The notes under the pieces are model-generated. The model saw only the letters and a list, made by a program, of their open reading frames with translations, did no database searches and was not told where the DNA came from. A DNA stretch of 6,841 nt from an uncultured Bacilli bacterium. Lineage in GTDB: Bacteria; Bacillota_I; Bacilli_A; RF39; UBA660. The DNA is taken from NCBI GenBank assembly GCA_944359595.1, contig CALVSV010000005.1, forward strand, positions 1-6,841, given 5' to 3'. The position numbers and the translations under genes are program-made. Below are positions 1-5,198 of this stretch, piece after piece. Each line of letters begins with the position of its first letter. The first letter of the stretch is position 1.

Positions 1-549
1 GAGTCATTGGATAATAGCGATAAAACAAAAGCGTTAATAAATGAAATATTAGCTGATGATGTAAAACCGTTTGATAAACACTTAACTGAACTTAAAAATA
101 TTTCAAATGGTGGTTTAAAAGGAATGCTATCATACAAAATTAATGATATGAATAGTAAAAACATTAAAGTGTTTGTATCTATTAGTCCTAGGTTAAATGA
201 AATGAAGTTTTTTGACATGTATGGAGCTAAATTTTATAAAGAGCTATGTCAAATTATCGGTGTGTTTGTAGATAATGCTAGAGATGAATGTTTAAACACT
301 AAAGAAAAATCTGTAACGATTGAAATGTATCCTCAAAACAACAAAACTTATATTATAATTTCTAATTCTTGTTCTAGTGATGTTAACGTTTCCAAGATTG
401 ACGAACCAGGTTATACTACAAAAGGAAAAGGACATGGTGTTGGTTTATCTCTAGTAAAAGACATAGTAAAAAACAATAAACACATTAATACAAAAAACGA
501 AATGATAAAAAATTATTTTTATCAATATATAATAATTGATAGTAAATAA
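1..549 (+). CDS. agrC: AgrC-like sensor histidine kinase, C-terminal part (5' end outside the window)
   Basis: This is the last 182 residues of a gene that runs in from the left; the frame is open from base 1, so the TTG at 7 is not a real start. What is visible is the GHKL-type ATP-binding domain of the AgrC/ComD-like kinases that sense peptide pheromones at the membrane and phosphorylate a LytTR response regulator. The linker motif NGGLKGMLSYK (about residues 37-46 of the fragment) resembles the segment after the phospho-acceptor helix in AgrC. The N box is FVDNARDEC (89-97), a short G1-like segment is ISNSCS (120-125), and the G2 glycine loop is TTKGKGHGVGLSLV (139-152). The phospho-acceptor His and the sensor membrane segments would lie upstream and cannot be seen. 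It converges on agrB/agrD, so it is probably the receptor for their peptide, although separate pairing cannot be excluded. The family call is firm; the exact symbol is inferred from context. Confidence 0.88.
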   Translation, partial: ESLDNSDKTKALINEILADDVKPFDKHLTELKNISNGGLKGMLSYKINDMNSKNIKVFVSISPRLNEMKFFDMYGAKFYKELCQIIGVFVDNARDECLNTKEKSVTIEMYPQNNKTYIIISNSCSSDVNVSKIDEPGYTTKGKGHGVGLSLVKDIVKNNKHINTKNEMIKNYFYQYIIIDSK

Positions 550-582
550 AAAAATATGAACTAAATACTGTTCATATTTTTT
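549..582. terminator. Bidirectional intrinsic terminator between agrC and agrD
   Basis: A perfect 13-bp inverted repeat, AAAAAATATGAAC (549-561) and GTTCATATTTTTT (570-582), encloses an 8-base loop. It starts at the last base of the agrC stop codon and ends 12 bases from the agrD stop codon. The A run on one side and the T run on the other give a U tract in either direction, so it can end both the rightward agrC transcript and the leftward agrBD transcript. Confidence 0.85.
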
Positions 583-594
583 ATTTATACGATT

Positions 595-723
595 TTATTT
601 TTCAATTAAATGAGCAGGCATTTCTGGTTCATCAAACATGAAGAACATAACACATGCACTTGTAGTTGATTCAGCAGTTACTTTACCAATTGACCCTAGT
701 AATTTAGCTATTAAGCTTGCCAT
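595..723 (-). CDS. agrD: AgrD-like cyclic (thio)lactone autoinducer peptide precursor, 42 aa
   Basis: This small gene starts with ATG at 723-721, preceded at a good distance by a GGAAGGAAGTG ribosome binding site, and stops with TAA at 597-595. The product has the three-part plan of AgrD peptides: a hydrophobic N-terminal membrane-binding helix (MASLIAKLLGSIGKV), a central signal segment TSACVMFFMF with its single Cys at residue 24, and an acidic tail DEPEMPAHLIEK. The tail matches the family pattern D-E-x-E-x-P-x-x-L seen in staphylococcal AgrD (DEVEVPKEL), the recognition part removed by AgrB. In the known pathway AgrB cleaves before this tail and closes a thiolactone from the Cys to the new C-terminus, and the peptide is then exported and sensed by AgrC. 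If the cut falls just before DE the ring would be CVMFFMF (seven residues), longer than the usual five. It lies 34 bases after agrB, evidently in the same transcript. Confidence 0.93.
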   Translation of the reverse strand: MASLIAKLLGSIGKVTAESTTSACVMFFMFDEPEMPAHLIEK

Positions 724-757
724 TTTTATTCACTTCCTTCCAAATATATGTTTAAAA

Positions 758-1372
758 TTAATTTTTTAAACCACTAGTATAATACTTATAATTAGAGTAT
801 CTAACATTCATAATCTTATATGTGATTGGTAAAATTAATATTGTTTGCATAACAATTGAAGATAGTACTAAATTTGATAGTGAATAATTATTATAATATA
901 ATACTATAAAAGATAATATTAACGTTGTTATGCAAGTAATTATTTTATATTTTTTTCTTCTTTCTTTATGAATCAATGGATGTTTAGGTGTGTCTGCTGG
1001 TGCATATAAAATAATTAATACAAAACATATAAGCAATATAAGTATCTTTATAATTATTGATAACATAAGGTACTTTGATAAAAATGGAAATATTAAAAAC
1101 ATAAATGAGGTTACTATTAAACATTGCCATCCTTTATTTGCATGAACACCGAATGCAGTAGGTCTTAATAAATTATAGCTAATAACTATTATTAACATTT
1201 CTTTTAAAATACCTAATATATATGCGAGTATACAAATTATAAACATTTTTGTTATAGATATATAAATTAATTCGAGTCCATACTTTATTTCTAACAATGT
1301 GTTCTGATCATAATTTGGATTTTTATCCATAATAAGTTTCATTACATTATTTAGAAATCTTTTTTTTATCAT
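758..1372 (-). CDS. agrB: AgrB-like membrane peptidase that processes the autoinducer precursor
   Basis: This 204-residue integral membrane protein has several hydrophobic segments (roughly 35-55, 84-98, 102-124, 144-160 and 167-185). AgrB is a cysteine endopeptidase that cuts the C-terminal tail from AgrD and forms the thiolactone intermediate at the inner face of the membrane. The catalytic region reads LLRPTAFGVHANKGWQC, giving Arg70, His77 and Cys84, the same positions and spacing as the staphylococcal enzyme. The second family motif, YAPADTPKHPL (123-133), follows the third hydrophobic stretch. The start at 1372 has a perfect AGGAGG (1379-1384) six bases upstream. Length is normal for the family (about 190-210). 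It is the first gene of a leftward agrB-agrD unit with a candidate extended -10 promoter at 1412-1439. The response regulator agrA is not in the window and may lie to the left of agrC. Confidence 0.95.
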   Translation of the reverse strand: MIKKRFLNNVMKLIMDKNPNYDQNTLLEIKYGLELIYISITKMFIICILAYILGILKEMLIIVISYNLLRPTAFGVHANKGWQCLIVTSFMFLIFPFLSKYLMLSIIIKILILLICFVLIILYAPADTPKHPLIHKERRKKYKIITCITTLILSFIVLYYNNYSLSNLVLSSIVMQTILILPITYKIMNVRYSNYKYYTSGLKN

Positions 1373-1411
1373 ATATATCCTCCTATTACCGTATCAATTT
1401 TATCATTTTGT

Positions 1412-1439
1412 AATATACCATTTTGTCCATAATGCCCAA
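1412..1439 (-). promoter_or_regulatory. Candidate agrB-agrD promoter with extended -10 and overlapping 9-base repeats
   Basis: Read on the - strand: -35 TTGGGC (1439-1434), a 16-base spacer, and an extended -10 TGG-TATATT (1420-1412). This would start transcription near 1405, about 33 bases before the agrB start codon. Three tandem 9-base units beginning with CCA on the + strand (1418, 1427, 1436) lie across the promoter and could be a regulator target. I found no convincing pair of AgrA (LytTR) repeats upstream of the -35. Confidence 0.5.
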
Positions 1440-1536
1440 TTTGAATGTTTTAAACAACGTTTTTTTAAATAAAAGGTCGAATTTTTAATAAATATATCGT
1501 ATATACTAAAAATATTTATAGTTCGTGCAAATATGA

Positions 1537-1565
1537 TTGTAATTTGTTTGCAAATAGTGCATACT
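1537..1565 (+). promoter_or_regulatory. Candidate promoter for the cold-shock gene
   Basis: TTGTAA (1537-1542) and CATACT (1560-1565) are separated by 17 bases, each matching the consensus at four of six positions. Transcription would begin near 1572, giving a leader of about 68 bases. An alternative -10, TATACT at 1502-1507, has no good -35 but would give a leader of about 126 bases, closer to the long leaders of many cold-shock genes. The sequence does not decide between them. Confidence 0.35.
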
Positions 1566-1589
1566 GGAATAGTGTTCTAGCGGTTTTGG

Positions 1590-1606
1590 AATACAAAAGT
1601 TGTATT
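1590..1606 (+). promoter_or_regulatory. Stem-loop in the csp leader
   Basis: AATACAA (1590-1596) and TTGTATT (1600-1606) form a perfect 7-bp stem with a 3-base loop, 14 bases before the ribosome binding site region (about 1620-1632). There is no T run, so it is not a terminator. Cold-shock mRNAs are known to use leader structure to control translation and stability; this element could serve that purpose, which is inference. Confidence 0.4.
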
Positions 1607-1639
1607 TGTAGTATGTATTAAGGAAGGTGGTGTTAAATT

Positions 1640-1864
1640 ATGAGAATGTCAGGCGTTGTGAAGTGGTTCAATAATGAAAAAGGTTATGGTTTTATTGAAT
1701 ATAAAGAAAATAACGATATTTTTGTTCATTATTCAATGATTAATCAAGAAGGTTATAAATCACTTAATGAAGGTGATAGAGTTTCATTTGAACTTATTGA
1801 AACAGATAAAGGATTACAAGCTAGAGAAGTATTAAAATTCGCAGAAAAAACTACTGTATTATAG
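1640..1864 (+). CDS. csp: Cold-shock domain protein (CspA family)
   Basis: This 74-residue protein is a single OB-fold that binds single-stranded RNA and DNA and acts in the cytoplasm as an RNA chaperone or antiterminator. It has the KWF start of the domain (8-10), RNP1 KGYGFIEY (14-21) and RNP2 DIFVHY (26-31), followed by the later strands VSFEL and LQAREV. The ribosome binding site AAGGTGGTG (1624-1632) sits seven bases before ATG 1640; the second ATG two codons on (MSGVVKWF) is a possible alternative. It is a little longer than the usual 65-67 residues. The extra tail, ending EKTTVL, is encoded by the left arm of the terminator that follows, so the stop codon TAG lies within the hairpin. 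Upstream it is divergent from agrB; hpf follows but appears to have its own promoter. Confidence 0.96.
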   Translation: MRMSGVVKWFNNEKGYGFIEYKENNDIFVHYSMINQEGYKSLNEGDRVSFELIETDKGLQAREVLKFAEKTTVL

Positions 1865-1875
1865 TAGTTTTTTTT
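1845..1875 (+). terminator. Intrinsic terminator overlapping the end of csp
   Basis: AAAAAACTACT (1845-1855) pairs perfectly with AGTAGTTTTTT (1863-1873) around a 7-base loop, with the T run continuing to 1875. The left arm encodes the last codons of csp and the stop codon lies at the loop-right arm junction. Confidence 0.88.
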
Positions 1876-1884
1876 ATATATTTA

Positions 1885-1893
1885 TGGTATATT
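1885..1893 (+). promoter_or_regulatory. Candidate hpf promoter, extended -10
   Basis: TGG-TATATT (1885-1893) is an extended -10 element. The matching -35 position falls in the T run of the csp terminator and is poor, as is common for extended -10 promoters. A start near 1900 would give a leader of about 30 bases. The 11-mer ATGGTATATTA here also occurs in the agrB promoter on the other strand. Confidence 0.45.
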
Positions 1894-1916
1894 ATAAATA
1901 CAAGTTATTTGTTATG

Positions 1917-1922
1917 AGAGGA
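1917..1922 (+). promoter_or_regulatory. hpf ribosome binding site that decides the start
   Basis: AGAGGA (1917-1922) overlaps the first in-frame ATG (1922), which therefore cannot be used with it, but sits nine bases before ATG 1931, the normal distance. Confidence 0.7.
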
Positions 1923-1930
1923 TGATATAT

Positions 1931-2452
1931 ATGCAAATAAATATGATAAACTTAAAATGCGAATGTAGTGAGGATACAAAAAACTATATTTTAAAAAAAT
2001 TAAAAAAATTAGAAAAGTTTTTTAACGAAGATACAAATGTTAAAGTCGTTATTAAAACAGAAGGTAGAAAAAAGAAAATAGAAGTAACAATACCTAGCAA
2101 AAACTTTATAATAAGAAGTGAAGAAGCTCGTGATGAGTTAGAAGAAGCAATAGATATTGCAGTTGATAAACTGGAAAGACAAATTAGAAAAAATAAAACT
2201 AAAATGCAAAAGAAAATAGAAAAAACTATGATTAACGATATTCATTTTGATAATGATTATGAAGAAGAAGAAATTAGTACAATAGTTAAAAGAAAAAATA
2301 TAGATGCTAAACCTATGAGTGAAGATGAAGCGCTATTACAAATGAATTTATTAAATCATGATTTTTATGTATTTAAAAATGCTGATACATCATCTATTTC
2401 TATATTATATAAAAGAAATGATGGAAACTATGGTATTATCGAATATAAATAA
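1931..2452 (+). CDS. hpf: Long-form ribosome hibernation promoting factor
   Basis: This 173-residue protein pairs inactive 70S ribosomes into 100S dimers during stationary phase or stress. The N-terminal ribosome-binding domain (about residues 1-100, S30AE type) has the beta-alpha-beta start and the helix EEARDELEEAIDIAVDKLERQIRKNK. After a charged linker (about 100-118) comes the dimerisation domain with the conserved run VKRKNIDAKPMSEDEALLQM, then NHDFYVFKNA, and an ending DGNYGIIEYK that matches the family. The second domain marks this as the long form typical of Gram-positives. The longest frame begins at 1922, but the ribosome binding site overlaps that codon, so 1931 is chosen. It lies directly upstream of secA as in many Bacillota, yet the terminator and the secA promoter between them suggest separate transcription. 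Confidence 0.95.
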   Translation: MQINMINLKCECSEDTKNYILKKLKKLEKFFNEDTNVKVVIKTEGRKKKIEVTIPSKNFIIRSEEARDELEEAIDIAVDKLERQIRKNKTKMQKKIEKTMINDIHFDNDYEEEEISTIVKRKNIDAKPMSEDEALLQMNLLNHDFYVFKNADTSSISILYKRNDGNYGIIEYK

Positions 2453-2489
2453 AAAAATGTACAAATGCTATTAATTAGTGCATTTTTTT
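2451..2489 (+). terminator. Intrinsic terminator after hpf
   Basis: Two overlapping folds end in the same T run (2483-2489): AAAAAAATG (2451-2459) with CATTTTTTT (2481-2489), or the shorter AAATGC (2463-2468) with GCATTT (2480-2485). Either gives a hairpin followed by or containing U residues. GC content of the stem is low, so termination may be partial. Confidence 0.7.
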
Positions 2490-2497
2490 GATACAAT
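2489..2497 (+). promoter_or_regulatory. Candidate secA promoter, extended -10
   Basis: TGA-TACAAT (2489-2497) is a five-of-six -10 with the TG extension, immediately after the hpf terminator. No good -35 is seen. A start near 2504 would coincide with the upstream ATG at 2504, which supports translation starting at 2528 instead. Confidence 0.5.
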
Positions 2498-2511
2498 TAA
2501 ATTATGTGCCG

Positions 2512-2517
2512 AAGGAG
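2512..2517 (+). promoter_or_regulatory. secA ribosome binding site that decides the start
   Basis: AAGGAG (2512-2517) lies inside the open frame that begins at ATG 2504 and ten bases before ATG 2528. The peptide upstream of 2528 (MCRRRRCI) is just this site read as codons and is not SecA-like. Confidence 0.8.
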
Positions 2518-2527
2518 AAGATGTATA

Positions 2528-5029
2528 ATGAACATAATAAAAAAATTATTTGATCACGAATATAAGGAACTTAAAAATTTTGAAAAAATAGCAGATGATA
2601 TTACTGCACTAGATGAAGAATACTCAAAATTATCTGATAAGAAATTACAAAATAAGACTGTAGAATTTAAAAAAAGGTTAGATGATGGAGAAACTTTAGA
2701 TGATATTTTAGTTGAAGCCTTTGCAACAGCGCGAGAAGCTGCATATCGTATTATAGGTGAGAAGCCATATTACGTACAATTATTAGGTGGACTTGCAATA
2801 CATTATGGTAATATTGCCGAAATGAAAACTGGTGAAGGTAAAACATTAACAGAAGTATTACCAGCATATTTAAATGCTTTATCAGGTAATGGTGTACATA
2901 TAATAACAGTAAATGAATATTTGGCAGATCGTGATGCTCATTGGATGGGTAAAATATTTGAATTTTTAGGACTTACAGTTGGAGTTAATTTAAGAGAATT
3001 AACGCCTAAACAAAAACAAGATATATATTCTTGTGATATTACGTATTCAACTAATAACGAAATAGGATTTGATTATCTTAGAGATAATATGGTTGTAAGA
3101 CGTGAAGATAAAGTTATGCAAAGACCATATAATTTTGCAATTATAGATGAAGTTGACTCTGTTCTTATTGACGAGGCAAGAACACCGTTAATTATTTCTG
3201 GTGGTAGATTAAATAATGCTAATTTATATGTACAAGCAGATAGCTTTGTTAAAGGGTTAACTGAAAATACTGATTATACTATTGATGAAAAAACTAAAGC
3301 AGTTACTTTAACAGATGTTGGAAATGATAAGGCGCAAAAAACATTTAAAGTTAAAAATTTATATGATATTAACAATACAAGTCTAGTGCATCACATCAAT
3401 CAAGCGCTAAAAGCAAATTATGCAATGAAAAATGATGTTGACTATGTTGTTCAAGATGGTGAAGTAATTATCGTTGATCAATTTACTGGTCGTCTAATGA
3501 AGGGACGTGCATTTTCAGAAGGATTACACCAAGCAATACAAGCTAAAGAAAATGTTACAATAGAACAAGAAACGAGAACTTTAGCAACAATTACTTTTCA
3601 AAATTTATTTAGAATGTATGCAAAGCTGGCTGGTATGACAGGTACAGCTAAAACAGAAGAAGAAGAATTTAGAAATATATATAATATGTATGTTATCCAA
3701 ATACCTACTAATAAACCAATAATTAGGGAGGATTTACCAGATTTAGTATATGCTACAAAGAAAGGTAAATACGCTGCTATTTTACGTGTTATAGAAGAAA
3801 TACATAAAACTGGTCAACCAATACTAGTTGGTACTATTGCAATTGAAACTAATGAACTTATAAGTAAAATGTTAACAAAGAAAAAGATTAAACATGAAAT
3901 ATTAAATGCAAAAAATCATGCAAGAGAAGCTGAAATAATAGCAAAAGCAGGTGAAAAAGGTGCAGTTACAATCGCAACTAATATGGCAGGTCGTGGGACA
4001 GACATTAAATTAGGTGAAGGCGTTAAAGAATTAGGTGGACTATATGTAATTGGTACTGAAAGACATGAATCACGACGTATTGATAACCAACTTAGAGGAC
4101 GTTCTGGTAGACAAGGAGATCCTGGTACAAGTCAATTTTTTGTTTCATTTGACGATGATTTAATGGTTAGATTTGGTACAGAAAAAATAAAAAATATGAT
4201 GCAGACAGTTGGTATTTCTGAGGATCAAGCAATAAGAAGTAAAATGTTTACAAAATCTATTGAAACTGCGCAAAAAAGGGTTGAAGGAAATAACTATGAT
4301 ATAAGAAAAAATTTGTTAGAATATGATGATGTTATGAATCAACAAAGAGAAATAATTTACGATAGACGTAACGAAATTATTGATTCTGAATCAATACATG
4401 AGGATGTATTAGAACTATTTAAAGATCATATTACGGAATTAGTTAATTCACATATTGCTCCAGAGGGGCATTTAACAGATAATGATATAAGTGAAATAAC
4501 AGAAGCAGTAAATACTTATTTAGTAAAAAACAATACATTTAATGTAGATTTAATAAAAGATAAAGATGTAGAAGATATAATAGTTATTATATATGAAAAA
4601 GTTATAAAAGATTATGAAGAAAAAATTAGCAAGTTACCAAAAGAAGTAATAAATGATTTTGAAAAGAGCATTAGTTTACGTATTATTGATTCAATGTGGA
4701 CTAATCATATTAGCACTTTAGATCATTTAAAAGAAGGAATTGGATTACGTGGATATGCACAAAATAATCCAGTACAAGCATATACTAAAGAAGGTTTCGA
4801 GATGTTTGATCAAATGATGGAAGCTATTGATAAAAATATTGCAATACATTTATTGAAAGCAAGAATCGAAACAAATGTAGAACAAAAACCAAAACAAGAA
4901 AAAATGATGACAAACGAAGATAAATCAACATTAAAGAAAAAAACACCAGAGAAAAAATCAAAAATAGGTAGAAATCAAATGTGTCCATGTGGCAGTGGTA
5001 AGAAATATAAACAATGTTGTGGAAAATAA
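2528..5029 (+). CDS. secA: Preprotein translocase motor ATPase SecA
   Basis: This 833-residue protein is the ATPase that drives unfolded preproteins through the SecYEG channel. The N-terminus MNIIKKLFDHEYKELKNF is typical, and its first residue follows an AAGGAG site, so 2528 is preferred over the upstream ATG. In order: Walker A MKTGEGKT (99-106), Walker B IIDEVDS (205-211) followed by DEARTPLIISG, the FDYLRDNM motif (181-188), the preprotein cross-linking domain (about 225-365), AGMTGTA (368-374), ATNMAGRGTD (483-492) and the arginine-finger region QLRGRSGRQGDPG (521-533). The helical scaffold/wing region runs from about 560, and IDSMWTNHISTLDHLKEGIG (720-739) is the conserved two-helix finger. 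After a lysine-rich linker the SEC-C zinc motif has Cys819, Cys821, Cys830 and Cys831, which usually bind zinc and SecB or ribosomes. No key residue is missing and the length is normal. This is the housekeeping SecA1 type rather than accessory SecA2. Confidence 0.99.
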   Translation: MNIIKKLFDHEYKELKNFEKIADDITALDEEYSKLSDKKLQNKTVEFKKRLDDGETLDDILVEAFATAREAAYRIIGEKPYYVQLLGGLAIHYGNIAEMKTGEGKTLTEVLPAYLNALSGNGVHIITVNEYLADRDAHWMGKIFEFLGLTVGVNLRELTPKQKQDIYSCDITYSTNNEIGFDYLRDNMVVRREDKVMQRPYNFAIIDEVDSVLIDEARTPLIISGGRLNNANLYVQADSFVKGLTENTDYTIDEKTKAVTLTDVGNDKAQKTFKVKNLYDINNTSLVHHINQALKANYAMKNDVDYVVQDGEVIIVDQFTGRLMKGRAFSEGLHQAIQAKENVTIEQETRTLATITFQNLFRMYAKLAGMTGTAKTEEEEFRNIYNMYVIQIPTNKPIIREDLPDLVYATKKGKYAAILRVIEEIHKTGQPILVGTIAIETNELISKMLTKKKIKHEILNAKNHAREAEIIAKAGEKGAVTIATNMAGRGTDIKLGEGVKELGGLYVIGTERHESRRIDNQLRGRSGRQGDPGTSQFFVSFDDDLMVRFGTEKIKNMMQTVGISEDQAIRSKMFTKSIETAQKRVEGNNYDIRKNLLEYDDVMNQQREIIYDRRNEIIDSESIHEDVLELFKDHITELVNSHIAPEGHLTDNDISEITEAVNTYLVKNNTFNVDLIKDKDVEDIIVIIYEKVIKDYEEKISKLPKEVINDFEKSISLRIIDSMWTNHISTLDHLKEGIGLRGYAQNNPVQAYTKEGFEMFDQMMEAIDKNIAIHLLKARIETNVEQKPKQEKMMTNEDKSTLKKKTPEKKSKIGRNQMCPCGSGKKYKQCCGK

Positions 5030-5078
5030 CTCGCAAACCCCGATAAAATAAGGAAAAACGCGAGTTTTTCTTTTTATC
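5028..5078 (+). terminator. secA terminator region with two mutually exclusive hairpins
   Basis: Fold A pairs AACTCGC (5028-5034, beginning in the stop codon) with GCGAGTT (5060-5066), with a 25-base loop and a following T run. Fold B pairs GAAAAAC (5053-5059) with GTTTTTC (5064-5070) around a GCGA loop of GNRA type, extended outward by GATAAAA (5042-5048) with TTTTATC (5072-5078). Bases 5060-5066 are used in both, so only one can form at a time. Either would act as a terminator. The same imperfect symmetry could also be the core of a recombination site, which is speculative. Confidence 0.65.
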
Positions 5079-5100
5079 AAAAAATAGCCCAAAATAGGGG

Positions 5101-5124
5101 TTGGAGCCATTTTGGAGCCATTTT
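5101..5124 (+). repeat. Paired GGAGCCA direct repeat, left of the HEPN-like gene
   Basis: The 13-mer TTGGAGCCATTTT occurs at 5101-5113 and again at 5112-5124, overlapping by two bases, so the GGAGCCA cores are 11 bases apart, about one helical turn. A related pair lies on the other side of the next gene (6704-6731) in the same orientation. Short spaced repeats like these are often found beside integrases of mobile elements, where they may bind the recombinase or its helper; that link comes from memory and not from anything in this window. Confidence 0.75.
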
Positions 5125-5167
5125 GATTTAGATATTTTGCTATATTTAAAAAAATTAGGGCTTTTTA

Positions 5168-5176
5168 TGATATAAT
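5168..5176 (+). promoter_or_regulatory. Extended -10 promoter of the HEPN-like gene
   Basis: TGA-TATAAT (5168-5176) is a perfect extended -10. The -35 position (about 5148-5153) is only an A run. Transcription would start near 5183, about 16 bases before the chosen start codon, so the leader is very short and holds little more than the ribosome binding site. Confidence 0.65.
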
Positions 5177-5183
5177 TAGATAT

Positions 5184-5194
5184 AGGATGGTGAT
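5184..5194 (+). promoter_or_regulatory. Ribosome binding site that decides the start of the HEPN-like gene
   Basis: AGGATGGTGAT (5184-5194) is the ideal AGGAGGTGAT with one extra T. It contains the in-frame ATG at 5187, which is therefore too close to serve, and leads to ATG 5199. Confidence 0.65.
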
Positions 5195-5198
5195 TATA

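Noticed and set aside
1440..1490. AgrA (LytTR) direct repeats upstream of agrB
   Set aside because: No pair of ACAGTTAAG-like 9-mers with a 12-base gap was found; partial matches such as ACATTCAAA have no partner at the right distance.
1922..1930. Upstream ATG for hpf
   Set aside because: It overlaps the AGAGGA ribosome binding site, leaving no spacing; ATG 1931 is at the normal distance.
2504..2527. Upstream ATG giving SecA eight extra residues
   Set aside because: These codons are the ribosome binding site itself, the predicted transcript starts about here, and the extra MCRRRRCI is unlike SecA N-termini.
4824..5036. Open frame on the - strand opposite the end of secA
   Set aside because: It lies within conserved SecA coding sequence, has low-complexity hydrophobic content, and no ribosome binding site was seen.
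5101..5124. Start of a CRISPR array
   Set aside because: The units are 13 bases, overlap each other and have no spacers of normal length.
5187..5198. Upstream ATG for the HEPN-like gene
   Set aside because: It lies inside the AGGATGGTGAT ribosome binding site.
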